A stretch of DNA of 64,000 nt from Dichetophora obliterata. Taxonomy: Eukaryota > Arthropoda > Insecta > Diptera > Sciomyzidae. Position 1 is the first letter of the stretch, and every line of letters starts with the position of its first letter. Shown piece after piece: positions 33,964-44,484 of the stretch. A program made the translations under genes and the position numbers. The stretch spans positions 28,220,819 through 28,284,818 of the forward strand of contig OY986439.1 in NCBI GenBank assembly GCA_963920525.1. Reading direction: 5' to 3'. The notes under the pieces are model-generated. The model made no database searches, had not been told where the DNA came from, and worked only from the letters and a program-made list of their open reading frames with translations.

Positions 33964-34989
33964 TTAATTCCATGCCTTCGTATGTTTCCTTGAGGTTTGT
34001 GGCATATGCGATTGGGACAGATGGATGTGTGTTGCCGATATGAAGCAGCATGACTTTAAGGCTGTTGACCGATGCATCGATGAAAAGTCGCCACTCCTCT
34101 GAAATATGTGGGTAACCGATTTTTGCAAACAGCGAATCCATGTCACAACAATAAGCCAAGTTTTTTCCCGATCTTCGTGCAATCTAAAAATTTGGTCATA
34201 TGGAAAAGTGCTACCACGATCACGAGCGGCTGTTATTTTAAAATCAGCCGCCACTATATTCCACTACTTAAAGCGTGATGCAAAGAGTTCTACTGTTCTC
34301 CTCGACAAATTTCCGTCTCGTCCGAGGTCATTGAAGTCGGCTTGCGTTATAAAATGCGGCATTGCAGTCCCAATTTCACTGGGTGTTGCCACAAATTCCG
34401 ATACTAGTGGACTCTCGCATCTCGCATTCGATGGAAGAAAAGTTGATAGCAGTTTTGGTACAACTGTTGATTCTGCATTGCTTATTTCGGGAACATTATC
34501 AAAAATCTCCACTGAAGCTACACGGTCTTCTGGTGAGTATAGAACTGCTGGAATTACCGATTCTACATTAGCGTAGCGAATTTTGTTGCGGTGAATGTAT
34601 TGGTACCCTTTTGTTTGAGCAAAAGTTACACAAAAGTAGCACAATTCATTGCAGTGCTCCGTGCGTGGTAGCCAAATTGTTGGTACAGCGTACTTGATTG
34701 TTGACCTTCCATCAGTAAACTTGCACAAATTTCTGTAGCAATAGTCGCACATGACTTCCGGAGTATACCACAAGTAAGGAACATAAGCAGTCTTAAATAT
34801 TTTCTGAAACGAATTTACCACTGTTTTAGTAATATTTTTGAAATTTTTACTTAGTGCGAATAAGCCACAAACGTAACAAAAGTTATTTCGCGTCGGACAC
34901 TGCATTTTTTTCAGATGAAATATATAGAAATACGTTTTCGCACAACAGAACTTAAAACAATATTGCAATTCCTTATTTCATCTGTCAGA

Positions 34990-35130
34990 AGGGGCCCTCA
35001 AGCGATACTACATGTCCATCCGACCTGTCAAGTCATCACACATGTAGTATCGTTCGTGTGCAAGAAATCAAGGCGGATGAACATGTCCGATGGAAGTTGG
35101 ATGGACATGTAGTATCGTTTGAGGGCCCCT
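34990..35130. mobile_element. Palindromic MITE (141 bp) upstream of the relic gene
   Basis: AGGGGCCCTCAAGCGATACT at 34990 is inverted at the right end (to 35130) with one mismatch, and the arms run on through ACATGTCCATCC. A third copy of ACATGTAGTATCGTT lies in the middle (35041). AGA stands on both sides, a possible 3-bp duplication. Confidence 0.8.
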
Positions 35131-35899
35131 AGACCAGTTGTAAGTGTTGTAAAAGTCAAAAACTGTTTAGTGTTAGAAGGTTACTATTGATTAACTACAA
35201 CTGTATCGAGTAGGATGGGTCAAAAAACATTATTTTTTTTCCTAACGTTTTAGTAGTTTAAAAATTTGGAGTCCCTTCAAGTTATGCTAAGAAAAGTGAA
35301 AAAATTATTTTTTTTTCAAAACTAATAAAAATTGGGGAAAAGTTGAGAATTGATAAAAATTGTTTTTAAAAAATTTGACGTGCTTTAGACATTTCCACAA
35401 GTCTGCCTGCAAGAAATCAGCTCGATTAGATCACTGAAAAAGGGTTAAAAATCGGTCCAAAGGCTTCCACACAGGCCACTACGAGCTTTATACTTTAAAC
35501 TTAAAAAAAAAAAAATTCTGACGTGTACATGAAAATCGACGATATACGTGTATTTTTATTTTTTGCCCTCTTTCCGAATATGTGATTTAGGTCATAGGAC
35601 AGAAAAAAATTATTTTTTGTACCACTGTGTAAGGTAAAAATGTAAATAAAACAATTAAGGGCAGGTTCTCATGAAACTCGAACCAATAACACAATAAATT
35701 TTTCTAATTTTTCGATAGCTTAGGATGTGTAGAATATGTTCCCAAAGCGGTTTGGCCTATAATATTTGCATAAAAAGTTATCGCATACGAAAGCAGAGCT
35801 GCCAGATATGGCGATATCTCGCCAAACTGGCGGTTTGAGCGACCGCTTTGGCGAGAAGGTTTTTGATTTGGCAAGTTGACGAAAAAGTGGCGGTTTTAA

Positions 35900-36444
35900 C
35901 ACGTTAACTGCCATGAGGGCCATACGGTGTGCCTCAATAAAATGTCCACGTAGGCCCTGAGGCACAGCGTATGTGCCTCAGTATTTGATTACACATTATA
36001 GTTCATGGTTTAAAAATAATACCTCGAAATGCAAATCTATAAACGTGTTCAATTCCGCATGGCCTGGCATATCTAAACCTATCTTTAGCGCATCATTTTT
36101 ATACCCCCACGATTAAAAAAAACCCCCTTTTACTGGGGTATATTAATTTTGTCACTCCGTTTGTAACGCCCATAAGGAAGCGTGGTAGGTATAGAAAAGT
36201 AAATATATATGTAATGTAATATATACAAACAAGGCACAGCACATGTACCTCACAGCGTATACATTAGGCCGTGAGGCACATATGTTGTGCCTCAATAAAA
36301 TATTTCAAAATTTCACAGAAATATACAAAAAAAAACATTTCGTGATATTTTCTTCGGATTTTCTGATACCAAAATATACTAGATCTGTAAAAAAAAATGG
36401 CCCGGAGGACCCGTTATTTTTTTTGTATGGTGGCAGTTAAAGTG
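35900..36444. mobile_element. piggyBac-like MITE (545 bp)
   Basis: TTAA duplications at 35896-35899 and 36445-36448 bound terminal repeats CACGTTAACTGCCA and CACTTTAACTGCCA. Subterminal GAGGCACA/TGTGCCTC words recur in both orientations near each end (35928, 35960, 35973, 36274, 36289). Inside, 36106-36190 resembles a common higher-fly repeat (TATACCCC, then TTTGTCACTCCGTTTGTAAC), from memory. Confidence 0.85.
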
Positions 36445-36648
36445 TTAACATTTTTTTGGCGATATTTTGGCGAGATTCCCTAAAAAGAAGATCAAATGCT
36501 TTTTTGCGTTATACAACACTTTTTACATATCAAAAATTGTTCCCATCTCTTACACTTAATTCGACGAGCTGCAGTGCTACCACAATATAAAAATAAAATC
36601 ACTTTTTACAGCTGATATTGCTTAAACTTGTTCAGTTTGAGCGCTGAA

Positions 36649-36958
36649 ATGCCAACAAATAAGGAAGAAAGGAAGGAAGGAAGGAAGGAAGGAAGGAAGG
36701 AAGGAAGGAAGGAAGGAAGGAAGGAAGGAAGGAAGGAAGGAAGGAAGGAAGGAAGGAAGAAGATATAGAGAAGACTGGGGAAAATGTGAGCTGTGCTTTT
36801 ATTTGAATAATTTTAATTTATGCTCCGAAATTTTTGAGCCTACAAAAGAGATGTTTAAACGTTTTAACTCTAAAATTATGTACCCAAAACTAGAAGATTA
36901 TGAACTTGAAGTCAATGAAGAATTGGAAGTATATAATGATATGCTTACAACTTGTTAA
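36649..36958 (+). pseudogene. Possible hAT transposase remnant around a GGAA microsatellite
   Basis: ATG at 36649 opens MPTNKEERKEG, then a (GGAA)n tract. After it, in another frame, RRYREDWGKCELCFYLNN and a further 40 residues run to TAA at 36956-36958. The opening resembles N-termini of BED-finger hAT or related proteins (a KYRxDW-like word), but the BED finger itself is not seen. The tetranucleotide run shifts the frame. Weak evidence; its place inside a hAT element is the main support. Confidence 0.35.
36665..36760. repeat. (GGAA)n microsatellite
   Basis: About 22 uninterrupted AAGG/GGAA units. It lies in the possible hAT coding remnant and is likely polymorphic in length. Confidence 0.95.
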
Positions 36959-37324
36959 AACCAGAAATATTTTTTGGATTTGGTATTTTCAATCATCATG
37001 ATTCTGAATAATTTTTCTCGGAAAATCGGAAAAGGGAGATTTCATATTTAAGATAAAGTTCAAGAACATTTTGAAAATTTTTAATGCAAATATCAATATT
37101 CATGAGTGTAAAAAAAGTGATGTCTTTATCTGCTATCTTAAAAATCAAAATTCTCTTTTCTGATTCCCCGGGAAAAAGTATTCAGAATTGAGCTGAATAT
37201 GTGGTTTTCACCCATTTCTCTATTGTTTTTTTATCATATTTTTTTAAATTTTTTTAAATACATTCTAGTCGTGGATCTTGTTATAGTTTTTATACGATTT
37301 TATATGTTCATATATTACTAAGAA

Positions 37325-37947
37325 TCTATATATATATAAAATGGAATGTGTGTTTGTTTATTTGTTTGTTTGTACCTTATAGGAGACCAAACCTCTGGAC
37401 CGATCTTCCTGAAACTTTCACAGCATTTAACTGGGACTCTGGCATGATTAATAGGGTACTTCTTTCGACCACGCCCACTTTTACGCCCACTTTTTTAAAA
37501 TTATGTAATGGCTCCCATATAGTTTTTAACAGATTTACTTCAATTGTATACACATTATACTCCAGGCGAGGTAGAAATAAACATTTCTTACGCCACGCCC
37601 CCTTTCACGCCCCTTTTCACGCCAAATTTAAGTTTTAAACTTTTTGTTCTCTGTACAAATTTGTTCCTTCCAACGGATTATTTTTTATTTGGTAATATAT
37701 TGCTCTTAATACTGTTAACGTCGCCATATTACCATGAACCACGCCCATTTCACCGCCCCCTTTTTTAATTCAGATACTTACTTATACCACTAACAATGTT
37801 TGCTATACAAAATACTTTTTTGTAATATGCATTCACCTAAAGTTTTATATACTTTTTATCTACAGGTAAGGTAGCCATAGATTTTTTTATTACCAAATCC
37901 CCCTTTTTCGCCACATTTTACTTTAATTATAATTAATCTGCTTTCAA
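37325..37947 (+). mobile_element. Helitron-like 5' part
   Basis: It begins TCTATATATATATAAAATGG followed by a GTTTGTTT-rich stretch and ACCAAACCTCTGGACCGATC. This matches the start of the next element at 37948. No 3' end is seen before that second start, so it is truncated or was interrupted. Contains several CACGCCC words. Confidence 0.6.
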
Positions 37948-39045
37948 TCTATATATATATATAAATGAATGTCTGTCTGTCTGTTTGTTTGTGTTTTATA
38001 GGAGGCCAAACCCTTGGACCGATCTTCCTGAAACTTTCACAGCATTTTACTATGACTCTGGAAAGAATAATAGACTATATGAAGTTTTTATTGGACAAAG
38101 GGGCGTGGCACTGCCCATATAACCCAAAAATTTAAATCGCCATATTTTGGGCATTTTTTGACCTACGTTGACCATATGTTTATTTGGTACATATGGTATT
38201 ATCATAATTAGGAATACGTACTAGGAGAAAAGTTGTGGGACTACGCCCCTTTTAAGGAAAACTAAAAATTGCAATATAGTCTTAACTACTGGACCGATCG
38301 TCATTAAATTTTCACAATAGAATATTCTTACGAAATAACAAATTCTTGACTATACACAGTTGTGAGTGGACGAAGGGGCGTGGCCTCGCCCATATAACCC
38401 AAAATTTAAAATCGTCATATCTTGGGCATTTTTTGACCAACGGCGGCAGTATTTGCTATATATGGTATTGGCATGAATAGAAATACGTACCAAAAGAAAA
38501 GTGGGCGGAGCACGCCCCTTTGTTTGCGATATATTGTAGGCTGGACCTGATAACCGATCTTAAATTTTCACAGCGTTCAGCTTTGACTCAGGAATACTTA
38601 TTACATGATAATATTTTTCGACCATGCACACTTCTGCACCTACTTTTTACTACGTTTATTAACGGCTTTACCACAAATTTAAAATACATATTAATTAAAA
38701 TAGTGGGGTAGCCCCATTCTCTTTCTTCCACCACTGTCTTCAAAACAGCTGATTTTATAATACGTGTTAATTAAAATAGTGAGTGGGGTAACCCCATTCT
38801 CATTCTCCCACAACTGACTGCGAAACAGCTGATTGTGTAATTGCTGCTTTTTGATTGGTCTAAAAATAAAAAGGGGGAGCATGAAGCAAATTACACGCGA
38901 TTCAGTGCTGAATTCTAATTGGTTTACAACAAAAAAAGAGGCGAAGCATTGCAATAATTAAATTAAATAAATTTTTGTAAATATATAAATACTTTTAATT
39001 TTATTTTATACGAGGGGGGTAGCGAAGCACACCGGGTTCAGCTAG
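37948..39045 (+). mobile_element. Non-autonomous Helitron (about 1.1 kb)
   Basis: 5' end TC followed by TATATATATATAAATGAATG and a TCTGTCTG/GTTTGTTTG stretch; 3' end GAAGCACACCGGGTTCAGCTAG followed by T. A TC start and CTAG(T) end without terminal inverted repeats or target duplication is the Helitron pattern, and the same style of ends occurs in other insect Helitrons. The interior repeats GGACCGATC...CTTTCACAGC about every 270 bp (38017, 38290, 38550) and has a direct duplication at 38681-38835. No Rep-helicase gene. Confidence 0.75.
38681..38835. repeat. Direct duplication of about 77 bp
   Basis: TTAATTAAAATAGTG...GGGGTA.CCCCATTCTC...AACAGCTGATT occurs twice, starting near 38690 and 38768, near the 3' end of the Helitron. 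Confidence 0.85.
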
Positions 39046-40706
39046 TATAATATATTTAAATACATCAAATAAAAGCTTTAAGCTGGAGTTTCTGAAAATA
39101 TGTTCAAATAAATGAAATAAATTTATAACTTTATGTAAATATTATGGTTTTGTTAATTTTTTTAAAATATTTTAAGAATAAATTTGTTGGCGGTTTTCGG
39201 CGGTTTAGTTAACGACAAATGGCGAGTAAGAGTATCAAAGAACTGGCAGCACTGTACGAAAGGAACCCATATGTTCATAAGCGCACTCAAAGAAACAATC
39301 ATTAACCAAATCTTAAAACGCGTTGTCTGACAATCATGTTTTACAAACTGGTCTCCACGATATCTCAAGAGCTACTCTATAGATTAATTTGGATTTTTTT
39401 TATTTTAAAGTAGATATAATTTATTAAATTCTAAACTTCAGATAATATTGGCCTTTTTTTAGAGCTCTTTAAAAAGTAAAAAATATGAAAAGAAGCTACT
39501 TAAAAATTCTCCTGTCCGCTATTTTTGTAATTTTGCAACTATTTATTTATTTTATAGATTAAAGCTTCGATAAATATAACATTATATAATATATTCAGTA
39601 GACCGTTTGAGTACCTTTTTTCAACGTGACGTTGATGGCGCACAGTGGTTTAATCCAATACAAAGTTTGAAAAAAATTGAAGGAGTTGTCGTAGATCGAT
39701 GAAGTTTGGTATATAAGTTGAATTTATCTCTATTAGAAATAATAAAATTTTTTTTTTTTTTTTGTATTAAAATTATATCAAAACAACTCTCTCAAGAATC
39801 TTTAATACCCAGCAAAAAATTTTATTGCGCATTATTTGTATGCACGTAAAGAGAGCTTCATTCTCCTTGCAAATAGTGCAAATAGCGCTTTATTTGTAGC
39901 ACTTTTTGTAACGATATCGTTGGACTTGAAAAAAAGTATTAGATTTTAATGACAAAAAAAAAAAAAATTAAAAAACCGTAAAAATTCCTCAAATCGCTTT
40001 AAAACTATGTTTTCTGTTTTTCTTTCATCAAATGAAAAATCAAATAAAATGCATAAAAATCATACCTTTTTATATTGGCGCCCTAATTCTAATAGGATGT
40101 ATGTCGAAATAGGGCAAAGTAACGTTGATTAGCGGTTTAGGTAGATTGGCCAAAACTACATTTATGTCCTTTATAAGTTTTTAATGTTTGAATAAAAAAG
40201 GGGAGGTAGAACGTTCGAAACAATACATTAACGTATGAACTTCATACAAATAATAAACGGTTTTCTTTGTCTCCTGAAAAATAAATATTTTTGACTTAAG
40301 TCTTATTAGGCAGACGATATGAACTAATAAAGGAAACAAAGCCCTTGGTTCTAGCTGCATTTTTCTTCCTACTACAAGGAGAACAAACTTCTCGGTTCTT
40401 GCTACGTTTTTATATTAAATACAAGCAGAACAAAGCGCTCGGCTCTCGCTACAATTTTATATTTTTTACAACATGAGCTCAGCGCATACATCTGATGACA
40501 TGACTATGGTAAAAAAATGCGCTAAACACAAGGAGAATGAAGCGCTCTACTGTTTTTTGGAGCGCTTCAGATGCGCTAATGGAGTGCTCGCTTCCCTGCT
40601 GGATATATATGTAGATTATATATGTAGAGATTTGATACAATATTTGTATAGCATTGAGAAGGAGTAGTCGGATACCTATGTCCGAATTTTTTAAAAATTA
40701 TCTTCG

Positions 40707-42126
40707 GCGCACAGTGCGTTTTTTTCGACTTTAGGATAACATTTGTATTTTTTTAAAAAACTGTAAAGGCTAGGGCCATGAAATTTTGTACAAATGAGTT
40801 TTTTCAAATTTAGTAACAGCACAAAAAATTAAAATTATAGGTCAACTGCATCGCCTACCTTACAAACAAACAATATTTTTTTATTAAAAAAAAAACCAGC
40901 ATAAAATTTCTTGTTTATGTTTCTTAAGAGTATATTTAGTTTATTTAACTTCACTTAAACGTCATGCTAAAAATATTTCAAATCGGATAATTTTAAGATA
41001 TATCTGCTATAAAACAATATTACCAAAATAACGAAATTTAAAAAAAAAGATTTTTTTAAAAAATGGTTGCTAATACAAAATAAGGTCGCAACTTGTTTTA
41101 AATTATGAATTCTATTTTATTTTTCTTTAAATTTAAGAGTACCTACAAATTGTCTTGGAAATCAGTCGGCCTTTGTAGTCTAGTGGAAAGTGCGCTAGAC
41201 TATCAACCCAAGGTCCCTGGTTCGAATCCGGGTTCGGGCATGGTTCTTTTCACTTTCTTTGTTCTTTCCTATAATTAAAAATTATGGAAAACTAAAAATC
41301 AGGAATTAAAGGACAGGAACAACTAATGGAACAAGCTGGAAATGCTTACCTAGGTTAAGGCATAACACTAGCCTCGGTTAAAAGCAATTCAAATTGTCTT
41401 TCACGGTTGTTTCGCCTTATAAATAATTCACGTATGGTTCCAATCAATTCCTCTAAATAAATCTATCCCTTTCGTTTTAGGTCAAAGACCAAACCATGTT
41501 TGTATCAGTCACATGTCTTGGTTCTTTGATTCTTTTTTTTTTTTTAAAGTGCATTTTAGGGTAAAATTTGATTTTTAAGTTTTTTTTTTTATTAAGTGGT
41601 TCTTCTTAATGGCAGCTAGATGCAGCAGGTTTTTACAGAATTGGAAGGTGGAAGTACGATTTTTTATGAAAGTTATAGCCTTCGACTTTAATAGTGCTTA
41701 ATTAGCTAGCTATTTTCTACTAATTTTTACTTAAATTTTCACTCCTTGAAAAATGTACAGTCATATTTCAACGATTTTTCTATTTTTATTTATTAAAATT
41801 TTTTATTGCATTTTGTATTAAATGCAATGGCGATTAAGGCAAAAAAAAGTCCAATAAACAATATCTTGAAATTGATAATTTGTGCTCGAAGTTATTATTG
41901 TTTAAACTTGACTTTATTTTTTGGGTTCTATTGAGCTTATTTTTGTTAAAAAAGTTTAAATTTTGAAAAATTTTATAAAAAAACCATACAATACATCAAG
42001 TTTTTAATAGCACATTTATAATAATACATGCCTTATAATCTGAAGAATAAAAATATTTTTTTATAAAATTTCACACAAAAAAAAACCCAAATGTCATCCT
42101 TAAATTAAAAAAGCGCACTGTGCGGC
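40707..42126. mobile_element. Terminal-inverted-repeat element carrying a SINE (1.4 kb)
   Basis: Left end GGCGCACAGTGCGTTTTTTT (about 40709) and right end (to 42126) are inverted, sharing GCACAGTGCG.TTTTTT, TTAGGAT.ACATTTG and a T run, about 50 bp in all. The SINE at 41165-41545 lies inside it. Otherwise AT-rich and noncoding. Confidence 0.65.
41165..41545 (+). mobile_element. tRNA-derived SINE family 1, full-length copy
   Basis: The head is tRNA-like: A box TAGTCTAGTGG (41176-41186) and a consensus B box GGTTCGAATCC (41219-41229), with a 5-bp T stem CCTGG/CCGGG. The acceptor stem pairs poorly, so it is not a working tRNA. The body of about 300 bp matches the copies at 43590-43996 and 30593-30708 (GGAATTAAAGGACAGGAACAAC-type word, TCTTTCACGGTTGTTTCGCC, TCACGTATGGTTCCAATCAA). 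It is non-autonomous, transcribed by RNA polymerase III and dependent on a LINE for retroposition. Confidence 0.85.
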
Positions 42127-42371
42127 GGCCGCAAACATGTATCAATTTTTGTTGCATATATTTAAAGAAGAAATTCCCAGATTTCATAATATCATAATGA
42201 GACGACCGAGGAAGACCGAGCTTAGTCTTCTATTTTGAAGAAAAATATAAATTTTGCATGGAAAATAGAAAAAAAATTTCGTCAAAATAAGAACAATAAG
42301 GTATACTTTTATAAAAAGTTATAACAATTGTCTAGTAACAAATTTTTGTTTGTTCAAATACACTGCTAAGA

Positions 42372-42668
42372 TGCATAACAATTGAAATCAATAAAAAAAA
42401 AATAATACAAAAAATTATGTTTTAAGAAAAGCGTTAATGAATTCTTTATAATTAAACAACATTTCCCTTTAAGTTTGCATGACTACTTTATAAAAATAGA
42501 TGCATAAAAATGCATAAGATGCATTTTGCTAATTATGCTAATATGCATAAAAATTTAAATCAATAAAAAAATAATACAAAAAATTAAGTTTTAAGAAAAG
42601 CATGAATGGATTCTTCATAACTAAACAACATTTCTCTTTAAGTCTGCATGACCACTTTATAAAAATAG
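42372..42668. repeat. Direct duplication, period 169 bp
   Basis: Two copies of about 130 bp (ATAATACAAAAAATTA, TTTTAAGAAAAGC, TCTTTAAGT.TGCATGAC.ACTTTATAAAAATAGA) begin near 42372 and 42541, separated by an ATGCATAA-rich spacer. Confidence 0.85.
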
Positions 42669-42924
42669 AGTGGTCGGAGAATTGATTTTTTTCTGTCAAA
42701 ATCCCACTGTGCAGCATATTGACACTTCATATTACACTTTTATGAACAATCAATAAATATTTTCCAAAAAACTCAAGGTGTGCTATTTACTTCCTTCTAT
42801 GAAAAAAAAAATTAATAAATTCACCGTGTTTTTGGGCCTCTAGATGAGAACCTGCCCTTAAAAGTTAAAAACAAACTGTATGCTCAGCATTTTAAAGTCT
42901 TTTTGGAAAAACATTTATTTCATA

Positions 42925-43140
42925 CTAGCTGGTGTTGCTCTGGAAGGAATTTTGTATATTTTCTTTTGTGGATTTTATTTTAATCTTTAGGGGACCGTGG
43001 GGAGTTTAGAAGCACAAGGAGATTCAAAACATTGCCAGTGATGACGCTAGCAGTGGTTTTGATAGCCCTTACCTACTGTCAACATTTTTACACCTAATAT
43101 CTCAGTTTTGTACTAGAACTCGTCCCGATAGCACACTTTT
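42925..43140 (-). mobile_element. Possible Helitron 3' end, minus strand
   Basis: On the minus strand the sequence ends CAACACCAGCTAG followed by T, resembling the CAG-CTAGT ends at 39045 and 48082. The upstream body is not recognisable, so the extent is a guess. Confidence 0.35.
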
Positions 43141-43589
43141 TTCGTATCTCTCCAGAGAGTATGTTCAACATTTTGTTCGAAAATTTTTTTGAACATTCGT
43201 GTTTGTGTCATTTTCATAAACATTTTCAAGCAAATCGAAAAAAGTACACACAAAACAATCAGCAATGATTAGGCTTTCAACGTTCAAAAGAATTTATGCA
43301 AAAACATTCGATGTGTTACTGACGCGGTGGCAATTTTAAAATAGTAGCGAAAGAGAAGAAATGAAGCACATCCAGTGGCGAGATGTGAAGCATGGATGTC
43401 AACCTGAAATCGTATTTTACATGCGTACTACGCATTATTTGTAAAAAATTTGGATGTTTAGTGCAATTCCAAGCATTTTTTTTTAATAACATTTTTTATT
43501 TACTCGTATTCATAGAAACTATGAATAATATGAAAAACTGCGAAAACTATAAGAAAACTTCAAAATTTTGAATAATTTCCAATTTTTTT

Positions 43590-43996
43590 TTAATTTTTTT
43601 TTAATGATCAAAGAACCAAGGTAAGCGCCTTATACAAACAACGTTTGGTCTTTGACCTGAAAGGAAAGAGATACATTATAAGAGGAAGAATTGATTGGAA
43701 CCATACGTGAATTATTTATAAGGCGAAACAACCGTGAAAGACACTTTGGATTGCTTATAACCGAGGATAGCGTTATGTCTAAACTTCGGCAAGCATTTCC
43801 AACCCTCAGTTGTTCCTGTCCTTTAATTCCACATTTACCACAATTTGATTGTACATTTTTTTTTTCAATAATTCTTAAATTGGTAAATTTGTAATGAACA
43901 AAAAAGTCAAAAAGAACCATGCCTGAACCCGGATACAATCCGGAGACCTCTGAGCTGATAGTCTAGCACACTCTTCACTAGACTACAAAGGCCGAC
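43590..43996 (-). mobile_element. tRNA-derived SINE family 1, second full-length copy
   Basis: Minus-strand copy of the repeat at 41165. The head begins GTCGGCCTTTGTAGTCTAGTG and keeps the A box; the B-box region is mutated (GGATTGTATCC). The body matches throughout (GGACAGGAACAACTGAGG, TCTTTCACGGTTGTTTCGCC, GTCAAAGACCAAA) and ends in an A-rich tail on the SINE strand. Divergence of roughly 15-20% from copy 1 suggests an old family. Confidence 0.85.
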
Positions 43997-44484
43997 AAAA
44001 TTCTTAACTCTTATACATAAAAATCATAATAATTTATAATTTTCTCCGATCCCACCTATAATAATATTTCAAATAATTAATAATTTAAATCTATTTAATC
44101 AATAATTATCAATATTTGAATAATTTTCACCAAAAAAATTCAATTTTCTGCGATTTTTAGTCGTGCTTCACAACTCCCCACGATTTTTGAAAATTCCACA
44201 AACCATTTTTTTGGGTTAACAGGCAAAAATTGTCTATGATTTTGAATTTTATGCAAATTCTTAAACCAATAAGTGTATTTTAAGATGCTCTAGAGATTCG
44301 CTTCGAAAAAATGTGAACAAAAATTATTTTAGACCCCCAAACAAAGCGGGCTACAAAACTATCCACTCTCCTCTATGAACCAAATTGGATACTTCCTTTT
44401 GAAATCCGTAAAAATTCTCAACAGGTAACGCTGTAGGCGCACATTTCGTTTTTCAGTTCAATTCAGATGTTTTTGTTAATTACC
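43997..44484. other. No recognised feature
   Basis: AT-rich; nothing supportable. Confidence 0.4.

Larger units (their letters stand above)
32884..34905 (-). pseudogene. Uncharacterised transposon-type protein, putative DDE (RNase H-like) transposase, broken
   Basis: I recognise this only as a multi-copy invertebrate family without assigned function. Start ATG at 34905 (MQCPTRNNFCYVCG), stop at 32884-32886. The N-terminal part has paired cysteines (CYVCG, CDYCYRNLC, CYFC), likely a zinc-binding domain. Then come WRLFIDASVNSLK, IGNTHPSVPIAYA, HNWKICCDLKVVGLL, a second finger CFLCTW, LPPLHIKLGL, and near the end HGERFLQDIAAIEKRF and MLGEYCWSF. The spacing D (FID), D (CDLK), E (HGERF) would suit an RNase H-fold DDE enzyme; this is my inference. 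Damage: TAG at 34264-34266, a frameshift near 34185, a MITE at 33741-33963, and a frameshift in a T run near 33080. An intron at 33311-33371 interrupts it. Confidence 0.7.
32646..35605 (-). mobile_element. Inverted-repeat-flanked DNA transposon carrying the two-cysteine-cluster gene
   Basis: Arms of about 115 bp, 32646-32760 and 35490-35605, are inverted copies at roughly 85% by eye (shared TCTGTCCTATGA, AAAAATACACGT, CGATTTTCATG, ACACGTCAGAATTTTT). They bracket the relic gene 32884-34905, which supports its being a transposon gene. A weaker match extends outwards on both sides. The outer left end may be TTAA plus AGGGGGTAGCTCACC at 32531-32549; the outer right end is obscured by the element starting at 35659. 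Confidence 0.65.
35794..39254. mobile_element. hAT element with 8-bp target duplication (3.5 kb with nested insertions)
   Basis: Terminal repeats CAGAGCTGCCAG (35794-35805) and the complement of CAGTGCTGCCAG (39243-39254) are flanked by an exact 8-bp duplication TACGAAAG at 35786-35793 and 39255-39262. The CAG start and 8-bp duplication are hallmarks of hAT. Later insertions fill it: a piggyBac-like MITE (35900-36444) and Helitron pieces (37325-39045). Subterminal words GGCGAGA, TGGCGG and GGCGATAT repeat near both ends, as is usual for hAT transposase binding sites. Confidence 0.9.
35659..42857. mobile_element. Large TTAA-flanked element, GGGNAGGTTCTC family (7.2 kb with nested insertions)
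   Basis: TTAAGGGCAGGTTCTCAT at 35655-35672 has a perfect inverted partner at 42844-42861. The similarity continues inward for another 35 bp (CCAA.AACAC, AATTT.TTCTAATTTTT versus AATTTATTAATTTTT). The TTAA at each end is the target duplication. Most of the interior consists of later insertions: hAT 35794-39254 and an inverted-repeat element 40707-42126. I find no transposase of its own, so it is probably non-autonomous or gutted. Confidence 0.6.

Noticed and set aside
41165..41240. Functional tRNA gene
   Set aside because: A and B boxes are good but the acceptor stem does not pair, and the same head with the same 300-bp body recurs at 43590-43996; it is a SINE.
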